Assembly: GCA_937990665.1 (NCBI GenBank)
Contig: CALKRF010000076.1
Span: forward strand, 1 to 19,329
DNA from: an uncultured Atopobium sp.
GTDB taxonomy: Bacteria; Actinomycetota; Coriobacteriia; Coriobacteriales; Atopobiaceae
Reading direction: 5' to 3'
DNA length: 19,329 nt
Both the position numbers and the translations under genes were made by a program. Shown here piece after piece: positions 13,396 to 19,329 of the stretch (position 1 is the stretch's first letter; each line of letters starts with the position of its first letter). The notes under the pieces are model-generated. The model ran no database searches. It was given only the letters and a program-made list of their open reading frames with translations, and was not told where the DNA came from.

Positions 13396-15282
13396 TTACA
13401 TCACACCTACAAGCGAGAGAGCGTAAGAGAGGACGAAGAATGTCACCACCGAAAGGCTCATGGAAATCAGGGTAAGCGTGAGACCTGAGGTTTCCTGGTT
13501 TTTCTCGTCACGGTGGCGAAGTACAGCCAAGAAAATTGGGGTCAACAGGAAGGAAATAAGCGTGGAGCCTGCTGCTGCGCCAAAAATCTGGATGAGTGTC
13601 TGGTCAAAGAGCGCGGCGTAGAGCTCGCTTACGCTTGGATCGTAAGGATGGAATAGCGCTTCTAGCAGGGCATGGGCAGCGGCACCAAGGATGCAAATGA
13701 GTCCGCTGACCAGAAGTCCCAGCAGGAGTGAGCGGAACGCAAAGCCCAAGATAGAAGGAGACTTCTCGCTGCCAGGATCATCTGTCAGGAAGAAGTTTGT
13801 CACGTAGTTGACGGTATTCTCGCTCAAGTTAAGCGAGATTGGCATCGTAATGGTGCAAAGAGCTGCGAAAATGCCCATAGTTGGGTCGGACGTTGCAGCC
13901 GTTACTGCAAAGGCAGCGCCTACAACGGAGGCTACCCAGAATAGGAGCCAGAGGTTGCGGTGGAGGAACCAAATAATGTTGCGGCCGCGGTCACCAGAAT
14001 CGGAATCGCCTCTACCACCACCAGCAATCTGCAGGTCCTCGGCGTGCTCCTCTTCCAGAACGTCAAGAGCGTCGTCGACGGTAACAATACCCAGCAGGCG
14101 ATTATCGTCAGAAACAACAGGCATAGCCAGCAGGTTGTACTTTGCAATGTTGCGAGCAACGTCCTCCTGGTCGTCCTCTGGCGAGGCTGTGACCAGGTTC
14201 TTATTGGCAATCTCCTCGAGCTTAGTCTCTGGTTCGGAGACAATCAAGCGGTTCAAGGTAACAATTCCGGACAGACGGCCATCCTCGTCAGTAAGGTAGA
14301 GGTAGCGGACGGTCTCAAAGTCCTCGTCCAGGTTACGCAGGCGGTCAAAAGCGTAGGCAACGGTCTGGTCCTCAGGAACAGAAAGCGCCTCGGACGTCAT
14401 AATACGGCCGGCGGTGTACTCACGGTATCCCAGCAGCTGCCTAATAGCGCGCTGCTCCTTAACGCCCATCAAGCGCAGGAGTTTCTCGGCACGGTCATAG
14501 CTCAGCTCGGAGACAAGTTCGGCTGCGTCGTCTGGGTCCATCTCGGACAGGATGCGAGATGCTTCTTTTTCGTTCAGGCCGCCGATGAGTTCAACTGCCA
14601 TAGCGTCGTCGTTGAACTCTGCCATTGCGCCGGCTCGCTGCTCGTCATCAAGCTGGGCAAACACCTGGCTACGCAGGCGAGAGTCCAGGCGTTCAATAAT
14701 GTCAGCAACGTCAGCAGGATGCAGCTCGTCCAGCGTCTTGTGGGAGACGGAGAGCTTAACGTTGGAGAGGTCACGCTCAACCAGGTCCATGTAACTCCAC
14801 GCGATGATGCGCTCCTGCATGGGATGACCCATAGCGCGCGCAATGCGGGTGACCAGGTGCTCAAGCTGGGGAGAAAGGCTGCGCAGCAGACCGCGAGCGC
14901 CAACCTCTGCGCCCAGAAGGCGCAGCTGCGTTGAGCTGGTATCGGAGAGCTTGAGGTCATTTACGCGGACAACACGAATGCCACGCGTATCAACAATCTG
15001 CTTGTTCAGAATATCTCGGGCGAGAAGAACCTCGTTAGGCTGCAGGTACGAGAAACGAATCTCAGTTGAAGGTACCTTGAGTCTGATGACGTCCTCATCG
15101 TAGGTATCAACATACTTGCGCCAAGAAATCATCATTGGCGTGCGGCCAGGGCCCATAAAAGCAAGGGAAGTGATGCGAGGAAAAACTTCTCCGGTAGCAA
15201 TTCCAAGGTCAGAGACAGAACCGATCTTCTCGCCTTCTGAATCTAGAACCGGATTACCCATTAACTGGGAAAGATAAATCAT
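13396..15282 (-). CDS. MgtE-like protein: PRC, MgtE_N, CBS pair and divergent membrane domain
   Basis: 628 residues; AAGGAG lies 6 nt before the ATG. Order: PRC barrel (1-70), second PRC-like segment (80-140), MgtE_N superhelix (182-290; LDELHPADVADIIERLD and MDPDDAAELVSEL), CBS pair (291-410; GRIMTSEAL, LLGIVTVDDAL), Gly/Asp linker (420-436), then about five helices (440-628). The cytosolic part is the Mg2+-sensing gate of MgtE channels. The membrane part lacks the MgtE signatures: no GGNAGTQ-like motif (here ISLNLSENTVNYVTNFF, 482-498), and the pore Asp in the last helix of MgtE has no counterpart in ETSGLTLTLISMS (597-609). So it may not conduct Mg2+ itself but sense it for the translationally coupled NRAMP-related protein. 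Fully plausible alternatives: a divergent channel, or a membrane-anchored regulator. Transcribed from a promoter about 240 bp upstream with a structured leader. Confidence 0.88.
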   Translation of the reverse strand: MIYLSQLMGNPVLDSEGEKIGSVSDLGIATGEVFPRITSLAFMGPGRTPMMISWRKYVDTYDEDVIRLKVPSTEIRFSYLQPNEVLLARDILNKQIVDTRGIRVVRVNDLKLSDTSSTQLRLLGAEVGARGLLRSLSPQLEHLVTRIARAMGHPMQERIIAWSYMDLVERDLSNVKLSVSHKTLDELHPADVADIIERLDSRLRSQVFAQLDDEQRAGAMAEFNDDAMAVELIGGLNEKEASRILSEMDPDDAAELVSELSYDRAEKLLRLMGVKEQRAIRQLLGYREYTAGRIMTSEALSVPEDQTVAYAFDRLRNLDEDFETVRYLYLTDEDGRLSGIVTLNRLIVSEPETKLEEIANKNLVTASPEDDQEDVARNIAKYNLLAMPVVSDDNRLLGIVTVDDALDVLEEEHAEDLQIAGGGRGDSDSGDRGRNIIWFLHRNLWLLFWVASVVGAAFAVTAATSDPTMGIFAALCTITMPISLNLSENTVNYVTNFFLTDDPGSEKSPSILGFAFRSLLLGLLVSGLICILGAAAHALLEALFHPYDPSVSELYAALFDQTLIQIFGAAAGSTLISFLLTPIFLAVLRHRDEKNQETSGLTLTLISMSLSVVTFFVLSYALSLVGVM

Positions 15283-15492
15283 GTGTGCTCCTTACATGCG
15301 TCCGAAGACTAAAGCGTGGCTTTGGGCGAGAAACTCCGCATAATTGCCACGGGGACTGCATTGCGATTTCACCCCTCACGGTGCAAATCGGCACACCGCA
15401 AGAGGTCAGCGACTGTGAGGTCGAGGTTTCATGCTGACCTTTCTCTTCATCCAATAGAACGTGAATTGTGCTTGCGAGGACAATTCACAGAT
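15283..15492 (-). promoter_or_regulatory. Structured 5' leader of the MgtE-like operon (candidate regulatory RNA)
   Basis: On the minus strand, between the predicted transcription start (about 15492) and the ATG, four stems can be drawn: GTGAATTGT/ACAATTCAC (15488-15480/15469-15461); AGGTCAGC/GCTGACCT (15440-15433/15410-15403); TTGCG/CGCAA (15401-15397/15365-15361) enclosing GTGC/GCAC; CGTGGC/GCCACG (15351-15346/15320-15315). GTGTGC in the third stem (15396-15391) is complementary to GCACAC (15288-15283), which lies between the ribosome site and the ATG. It does not match the M-box, yybP-ykoY or other Mg2+/Mn2+ riboswitch consensus I know. Confidence 0.4.
15461..15488. promoter_or_regulatory. 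Perfect 9-bp inverted repeat just after the transcription start
   Basis: GTGAATTGT (15461-15469) and ACAATTCAC (15480-15488) with a 10-nt spacer. Located a few bases downstream of the expected transcription start, it can act either as an operator in DNA or as the first hairpin of the leader RNA. Confidence 0.55.
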
Positions 15493-15498
15493 GTAACT

Positions 15499-15528
15499 AT
15501 TTTAACGATTTTCCTGCAAGGCTGTAAA
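15499..15528 (-). promoter_or_regulatory. Candidate promoter of the MgtE-like/NRAMP-related operon
   Basis: On the minus strand, -35 TTTACA (15528-15523), 18-bp spacer, -10 TAAAAT (15504-15499), each close to consensus. Confidence 0.5.
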
Positions 15529-15540
15529 GACTCTTCACAT

Positions 15541-15670
15541 AATCTAGCTGCTCGGATTTGGTTGTAGCCGGCGTACGAGAAGTACGTGGGCAACGGTCAA
15601 ACGACGTACGAGCAGAGCACGACCAGTGCGCAGCCAGCGCACGACCAGCTCAATCTGCGAGGCAACGCTG
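15541..15670. other. Intergenic spacer between lemA terminator and the Mg operon
   Basis: No gene seen. It contains small reiterations (GCACGACCAG at 15618-15627 and 15641-15650 with offsets of a base or two, and GTACGAGAAGTACG near 15574-15587). A minus-strand open frame running through here (15544-15825) is a shadow of lemA's end and the terminator. Confidence 0.5.
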
Positions 15671-15675
15671 TGCAC

Positions 15676-15712
15676 AAAAAAGCCCGGTACCTGCGGGAAT
15701 GCAGATACCGGG
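15676..15712 (-). terminator. Intrinsic terminator after lemA
   Basis: On the minus strand, CCCGGTA (15712-15706) pairs with TACCGGG (15689-15683), with an inner CTGC/GCAG stem, then C and TTTTTT (15681-15676). Confidence 0.88.
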
Positions 15713-15745
15713 TTGTACTGGTGCAAAGTGTAAACGAAACAGCTC

Positions 15746-16288
15746 TTAGAACTGTACGTTTGGTGCCTGACGAGCGGACTCGTCGGTAACCTGGAAGCTT
15801 GTACGTGGGGAACGTCCACCAGCAAGAAGGTTGTTTGGGAAAACAGCGATGATGTTGTTGTAGTTCATGACAACATCGTTGTAGCTCAAGCGAGCATAGC
15901 TGAGGCGGTTCTCGGTGTCAGTAAGCTCTGCCTGGAGCTCCAGGAAGTTCTGGTTAGCCTTGAGCTCTGGGTAGTTCTCAACAACAGCAAACAGGTTGGT
16001 CAGAGCATTGGAAAGAGTGCCGGAAGCCTGCATCTTCTCTTCAGGAGTGCGAGCGTTTGCGACTGCAGCGCGAGCAGAAGTAACTGCCTCAAAAGTCTTA
16101 GACTCGTGAGTTGCGTAACCCTTAACAGTGTTGACCAGGTTAGGGATCAAATCGTTACGACGCTGAAGCTGCGTATCGATAGCTGCCCAAGCGTTATCGC
16201 ACCTGTTGCTTGCGCGAATGATGTTGTTGTGAATGCTAATGGCCCAGAAAACCAGAAGGACAATAACTACAACTGCGGCAATAATCAT
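15746..16288 (-). CDS. lemA: LemA family protein
   Basis: 180 residues from ATG 16288. The open frame reaches back to a TTG at 16303, but AAAGGA (16302-16297) is then inside it and correctly spaced for 16288, so the ATG is preferred. One N-terminal transmembrane helix (2-19, MIIAAVVVIVLLVFWAISI) is followed by the LemA coiled-coil-like helical body: NNIIRASNRCDNAWAAIDTQLQRRNDLIPNL-type sequence (21-51), VKGYATHE (54-61), PELKANQNFLELQAELTDTE (about 109-128), and YNDVVMNYN (136-144). The tail is RSPRTSFQ. The helical body probably lies outside the membrane on the side set by the short N terminus. LemA proteins are widespread, of unknown function, and often sit beside htpX or a TPM-domain gene; here neither is present and the gene is monocistronic, with its own promoter and terminator. 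Confidence 0.93.
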   Translation of the reverse strand: MIIAAVVVIVLLVFWAISIHNNIIRASNRCDNAWAAIDTQLQRRNDLIPNLVNTVKGYATHESKTFEAVTSARAAVANARTPEEKMQASGTLSNALTNLFAVVENYPELKANQNFLELQAELTDTENRLSYARLSYNDVVMNYNNIIAVFPNNLLAGGRSPRTSFQVTDESARQAPNVQF

Positions 16289-16344
16289 GCTAAATCCTTT
16301 CAATCACTGACAATCCTGTGTCAGCCATCCATTTGGACAGGTTA

Positions 16345-16350
16345 ATTATA
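16345..16350 (-). promoter_or_regulatory. -10 box of lemA
   Basis: TATAAT on the minus strand preceded by TGGG, 57 bp before the ATG. No clear -35. Between it and the start, TGACA and TTGTCA can form a small hairpin in the leader. Confidence 0.5.
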
Positions 16351-16522
16351 CCCAAAAGTAAAAATCTAAGGCGTTTTTGATTAAAGCTTTTAACTTACTA
16401 ACGAATCTTTTGGTAAATGGAATGCTCGTCCACACACTGGCGAGAAGAACGTTGAGCTAGAAATAACGTGGAATGGAATGTAAGTTCTGAAGGTAAAACG
16501 TTAAGTTGAAGTCCGCCAAAAA

Positions 16523-16615
<93 letters not shown>

Positions 16616-16708
16616 AAAGCGGTAATATCCTACCTCATAATTCAGTTTTTTGCGAGTAGGGGATTTAGTAAGTTAGGTTTTGCTTCATAATTGAGCGAAG
16701 ACAAACAA

Positions 16709-16784
16709 GCGTCAGGTTCGTGACAGATTCGCGCCAGAATGTGAAAGATAGGCGTCAGATTCGTGACGGGTTTGCGTCAGAATC
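16709..16784. repeat. Two imperfect 33-bp direct repeats upstream of tadA
   Basis: 16709-16741 and 16752-16784, 43 bp apart start to start. Both begin GCGTCAGRTTCGTGAC, which has dyad symmetry (GTCA...TGAC), and both end in a second GYCAGAAT half. A further GTGTCAGAATTC follows at 16785-16796. The arrangement looks like operator sites for tadA or for the diverging tRNA region. Confidence 0.6.
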
Positions 16785-16837
16785 GTGTCAGAATTCCGTA
16801 AGATTTACGGCAGCAATCGGACAAGTGAGGAGCAGCT

Positions 16838-17344
16838 ATGAGTGACGAAGCACAAGAGCCTTTGACCCCACAAGCTGCTCTTGATCAGAAGAATATGAAA
16901 CTCGCTCTTGAGCAGGCAGAGCTTGCAGCACAGATAGGAGAAGTGCCTATCGGAGCAGTTGTAGTGTGCGAGGGAGAGGTTATTGCCGTTGCACATAATC
17001 GTCGTGAGATTGATAACGATCCTTCTGCGCACGCTGAGTTTCTCGCCATGCAAGAGGCCTCAAAAAAGCTTGGCCGCTGGAGGCTTTCGGGTTGTACGGT
17101 CTACGTAACGCTGGAACCATGCTTGATGTGTGCAGGATTGATGGTCAATGCTCGTATTGATCGCTGCGTGTTTGGCGCGTTTGACCCAAAGGGGGGTGCA
17201 ACGGGTACGTTGTTTGACGTGAGTAGTGACCCAAGACTTAATCACGAGTTTGCTGTCTCAGGCGGAGTATTAGCAGACGAGGCATCTGCACAGCTCAAAG
17301 CGTTCTTTAAAGAGCGTCGCAAAAGCAAAAGTTTGGAAAATTGA
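16838..17344 (+). CDS. tadA: tRNA(adenine-34) deaminase TadA
   Basis: 168 residues with GAGGAG 6 nt before the ATG. The enzyme converts adenosine-34 of tRNA-Arg(ACG) to inosine in the cytoplasm, allowing one tRNA to read CGU, CGC and CGA. Cytidine/deoxycytidylate deaminase fold with the Zn2+ site complete: His65-Ala-Glu67 (catalytic Glu67) and PCLMC (94-98; Cys95, Cys98). VPIGAVVV (36-43), the strand before the active site, and RCVFGAFDPKGGATG (128-142) are typical of TadA. The length fits the family (about 150-170), with about 15 extra, poorly conserved N-terminal residues and a basic C-terminal tail. Divergent from tRNA-Ser, whose neighbourhood is coincidental as far as the sequence shows. 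The stop lies 14 bp from the stop of the convergent membrane-protein gene, and no terminator is evident between them. Confidence 0.96.
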   Translation: MSDEAQEPLTPQAALDQKNMKLALEQAELAAQIGEVPIGAVVVCEGEVIAVAHNRREIDNDPSAHAEFLAMQEASKKLGRWRLSGCTVYVTLEPCLMCAGLMVNARIDRCVFGAFDPKGGATGTLFDVSSDPRLNHEFAVSGGVLADEASAQLKAFFKERRKSKSLEN

Positions 17345-17358
17345 GAAGTTTAGAGGAA

Positions 17359-17853
17359 TTATTTAAAAGAAATCTTGATTCCGCTAGCAGCTATCAGCAA
17401 AGCCCCAAGACCAATAAAAGCCACTACAAGAATGAGCTTTATAGCCATTGAGATGCTGAATACAAGAGATAAAGACGCGCTTACTAACAGGAATAATGCA
17501 AATACAGAGATTGCGATTAAGATTAATTTGTCATTATCGTCAGCTGCCTGGGACTGAGATGCGTGTCCTTGGATATTTTGAATAGCTACATTTTTATCAA
17601 AGACGATAGAGAGCGTAATAAAAGAATTTATAAGCACGAGGACAGCATAGAGATACCAATAGTTGTAAGAGACAAGAAAATAGAGGAAACACCCAGATAA
17701 TACAGTCCTGAAGGACGAGATTTTACCTGTTCTATAAAATGTATGAAGTCCGGTAAAGCCACCAATAAAAGCTAATAGCCCGTAGGTTAATCGGGGTTGG
17801 TATTTGCTTGAGGTTACTTGTTCAGATGAATCACTGACATCCGTCTCAGCCAT
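17359..17853 (-). CDS. Small TM2-like membrane protein
   Basis: 164 residues from the ATG at 17853, chosen because GGAGG (17863-17859) lies 5 nt before it; the ATG at 17865 would overlap that site. A hydrophilic, acidic N terminus (1-22) is followed by GLLAFIGGFTGLHTFYRTGK (about 25-44), a TM2-domain-like motif (LLAxFLGxFGxHxFYLGK), and then by further helices at about 48-90 and 108-160. TM2 proteins are small bacterial membrane proteins of unclear function. The motif is degenerate (YRTGK for YLGK) and the C-terminal pair of helices is not typical, so the family call is tentative. The gene and its upstream region are AT-richer than its neighbours. It lies 120 bp after the RlmI-type gene on the same strand and may have its own regulation (see the dyad at 17877-17916). 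Confidence 0.65.
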   Translation of the reverse strand: MAETDVSDSSEQVTSSKYQPRLTYGLLAFIGGFTGLHTFYRTGKISSFRTVLSGCFLYFLVSYNYWYLYAVLVLINSFITLSIVFDKNVAIQNIQGHASQSQAADDNDKLILIAISVFALFLLVSASLSLVFSISMAIKLILVVAFIGLGALLIAASGIKISFK

Positions 17854-17876
17854 AAGAGCCTCCAAAGTATGCCGTA

Positions 17877-17916
17877 AATACTCTTATAAATTCATAAAAA
17901 ATTTTATAAAAGTATT
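17877..17916. promoter_or_regulatory. AT-rich 14-bp inverted repeat upstream of the TM2-like gene
   Basis: AATACTCTTATAAA (17877-17890) and TTTATAAAAGTATT (17903-17916), one mismatch, 12-nt spacer. A second small dyad, ATTGT-ATC-ACAAT (17914-17926), overlaps its end. On the minus strand TACAAT (17919-17914) could be a -10. Looks like an operator-promoter region. Confidence 0.45.
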
Positions 17917-17973
17917 GTATCACAATATGGAATAAATTTCATAAAGTGTTCTTTGGAGAATGGAATTGTAGTT

Positions 17974-19293
17974 TTAGATCACCTGGAAAATAAAGAAATC
18001 AAGGTAATGGCTCTCGGGAACACCCCAAAGAATTGGGTGGTCAGGAGCTTGCTGTCGCTCTTCAATTTGCTTGAGCTGTACGTTTGTGTGGTGAGCTGCC
18101 TCGGCAATTGCCCGGGCGAGAAGGTCTCTGGTCATGAAGTGAGAGCAGGAACAGGTTGCCAGGTAGCCACCTCGGGGTAACAGTTTCATGGCTGCAGCGT
18201 TGATTTCCTTATAGCCACGCATGGCGCTGCGAACCTTGTCGCGCGTCTTGGTGAATGCAGGCGGATCCAGAATGATGAGGTCAAATGGACCTCCCTCTGC
18301 CTTGAGCTGACCTCGGTCACTAGCCAGTTCTGGCAGGTATTCAAGAACGTTTGCACAGGTAAAGTCCATGCGATCTGCTAAGCCGTTGAGCTCCGCATTT
18401 TGGCGCGCAAGGTCAATGGCGGTCTGGCTGACGTCTACGCAGCGGACAAATTCTGCTTCTCCCGCTGCAGCGTTAAGGCCAAACGGACCAACGTGACAGA
18501 AGCAATCCAGTACACGACGGCCTTGTGCAAGCTGGCGAACTGCTCGACGGTTGTATTTTTGATCCAAGAAAAAGCCGGTTTTCTGGCTGTTCTCTAGGTC
18601 AAGATTGAATTTGAGTCCGTTTTCTGTTGCAAGAACGTGAGTTGAAGGCAGGGTAAGGGTGCTTTCTGTAATCAAGCTATTTTCGTCAGAAGAACCACTT
18701 GTCCACCAGCCCTTATATTGCGGAAGTCCTTCTTTAAGGCGCGAAGGAGAATCGTTTCTCTCGTAGATGCCATCAATTACCTTGCCGTCTGCAGATAAAA
18801 CCTCAAGCAGCAGCGGATAGATAACGTCACGCAGACGCTCCATACCAACGGTTCCTACCTGCGCAACAAGTACGTTCTCGTAGCGGTCAACGATTAAGCC
18901 AGGAAAACCATCGGCCTCCGAGAAAATAACGCGGCAGCAATTGGTATCGGGCTCAGTGCCTGGTAGAGCGCGGTTTCCCATAGTGGTTTTGCGGTGCTCC
19001 CACGCCCAGCTAATCTTGCGACTCCAAAACGCTTCATTGAGCCTATCGTTGGCGTTTCTTGTCACAATTCTGACGCGAATCTTGCTCATTTCTGACAGAA
19101 GACCAGTTCCCTGGTAGGTGCCGTTCTCTTCAAAGACATCAACAATGCAACCATTTTGAGCGTGCTCGCCACTTTCTGGAGACGGCTCTACGCGGATGAC
19201 CTCGCCCTCAAAGACCCAAGGATGTCCGCCCGCAAGTGCGCGAGCAGCTTTCTTGGTGACAATAACCTGTGGATAAGGGCGGAGTTGCTTCAT
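17974..19293 (-). CDS. Class I SAM-dependent rRNA methyltransferase, RlmI/RlmK-like
   Basis: 439 residues, AAGGAA ribosome site about 7 nt before ATG 19293. N-terminal PUA domain (about 5-80; KKAARALAGGHPWVFEGEV), a linker with the EADGFPGLIVDRY motif (126-138) typical of this family, then the Rossmann methyltransferase domain: ENSQKTGFFLDQ (234-245), VLDCFCHVGPFGLNAA (261-276, SAM motif I), DVSQTAIDLARQNAELNG (287-304), ILDPPAFTKT (341-350) and CSCSHFM (381-387). These are the hallmarks of RlmI (m5C1962 of 23S rRNA), where the cysteine-containing motif is catalytic. Length is longer than the usual 390-400 residues because of an insert around 100-120 and 195-215. Cytoplasmic. Target base is inferred by family only; other RlmI/K-like enzymes modify different 23S positions. 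The window ends 36 bp upstream of the start. Confidence 0.9.
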   Translation of the reverse strand: MKQLRPYPQVIVTKKAARALAGGHPWVFEGEVIRVEPSPESGEHAQNGCIVDVFEENGTYQGTGLLSEMSKIRVRIVTRNANDRLNEAFWSRKISWAWEHRKTTMGNRALPGTEPDTNCCRVIFSEADGFPGLIVDRYENVLVAQVGTVGMERLRDVIYPLLLEVLSADGKVIDGIYERNDSPSRLKEGLPQYKGWWTSGSSDENSLITESTLTLPSTHVLATENGLKFNLDLENSQKTGFFLDQKYNRRAVRQLAQGRRVLDCFCHVGPFGLNAAAGEAEFVRCVDVSQTAIDLARQNAELNGLADRMDFTCANVLEYLPELASDRGQLKAEGGPFDLIILDPPAFTKTRDKVRSAMRGYKEINAAAMKLLPRGGYLATCSCSHFMTRDLLARAIAEAAHHTNVQLKQIEERQQAPDHPILWGVPESHYLDFFIFQVI

Positions 19294-19300
19294 GATGTTC

Positions 19301-19314
19301 CTTCTCGCGAGAAG
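19301..19314. repeat. Perfect 14-bp palindrome before the RlmI-like gene
   Basis: CTTCTCGCGAGAAG, 7 bp upstream of the start codon and overlapping the ribosome site on the minus strand. In the transcript it could form a 6-bp hairpin at the ribosome site. The related core GGCGAGAAG occurs in the terminator at 11956-11983. Confidence 0.5.
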
Positions 19315-19329
19315 TGCTTACAAAAGGCT

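Noticed and set aside
13960..14934. Long plus-strand open frame opposite the MgtE-like gene
   Set aside because: Antisense shadow: the minus-strand frame has clear PRC, MgtE_N and CBS domains, the plus frame has none.
15372..15440. Plus-strand piece GGTGCAAATC, then GACTGTGAGG and ATGCTGACC, resembling cobalamin riboswitch boxes
   Set aside because: The stem expected around GGTGCAAATC does not pair as in the cobalamin fold (it pairs as GTGC-AAATCG-GCAC instead), and no plus-strand gene follows for over 1.3 kb. The minus-strand leader explains the stems better. A Rfam RF00174 scan would settle it.

Overview
The window looks like chromosomal DNA of an anaerobic, moderate-GC actinomycete, most plausibly a coriobacterium of the Atopobium/Lancefieldella/Olsenella type. 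This is inferred from gene content (EF-G2-type elongation factor, flavodiiron protein, NRAMP-related transporter of the kind studied in Eggerthella, DXS-like protein) and from the strong GGAGG/AGAGG ribosome binding sites. No 16S or other decisive marker is present, so the genus is a guess.

Layout. (1) 1-816: 3' part of an EF-G-like translation factor with a clean intrinsic terminator. (2) 817-1481: long intergenic region with a small element bounded by 20-bp perfect inverted repeats, then a promoter with an adjacent dyad and a GC-rich leader. (3) 1482-4613: a DXS-like thiamine-diphosphate enzyme and a glycerol dehydrogenase facing each other tail to tail. (4) 4824-6113: an AT-rich MFS transporter gene that looks acquired. 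(5) 6244-7446: flavodiiron O2/NO reductase. (6) 7447-8103: gene-free region full of repeats. (7) 8104-11928: CNNM/CorC-type membrane protein, a stand-alone cyanophycin-synthetase N-domain-like protein with an acidic Ala/Glu/Asp tail, a YtxH-type protein and a PRC-barrel protein. (8) 12013-15282, minus strand: an NRAMP-related transporter exactly abutting (TAA|ATG) an upstream MgtE-like protein, preceded by a structured leader of about 210 nt. (9) 15746-16288, minus: LemA. (10) tRNA-Ser(UGA). (11) tadA, a small TM2-like membrane protein and an RlmI-type rRNA methyltransferase.

How the genes may work together. The NRAMP-related/MgtE-like pair has the most evident joint function: a Mg2+-sensing cytosolic module (PRC, MgtE_N, CBS) translationally coupled to a transporter whose metal-site motifs depart from Mn/Fe NRAMPs, under a possible leader-RNA control. 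The DXS-like enzyme has lost three of the four substrate-binding residues of true DXS checked here, so it probably makes something else; its glycerol dehydrogenase neighbour hints at a C3 ketol substrate but does not prove it. The flavodiiron protein fits an anaerobe's oxygen or NO defence.

Most worth a second look: the solitary CphA-N-like protein (9509-10360), the NRAMP-related/MgtE-like pair and its leader, the DXS-like enzyme, and the two intergenic repeat systems (1061-1193; 7561-7709).
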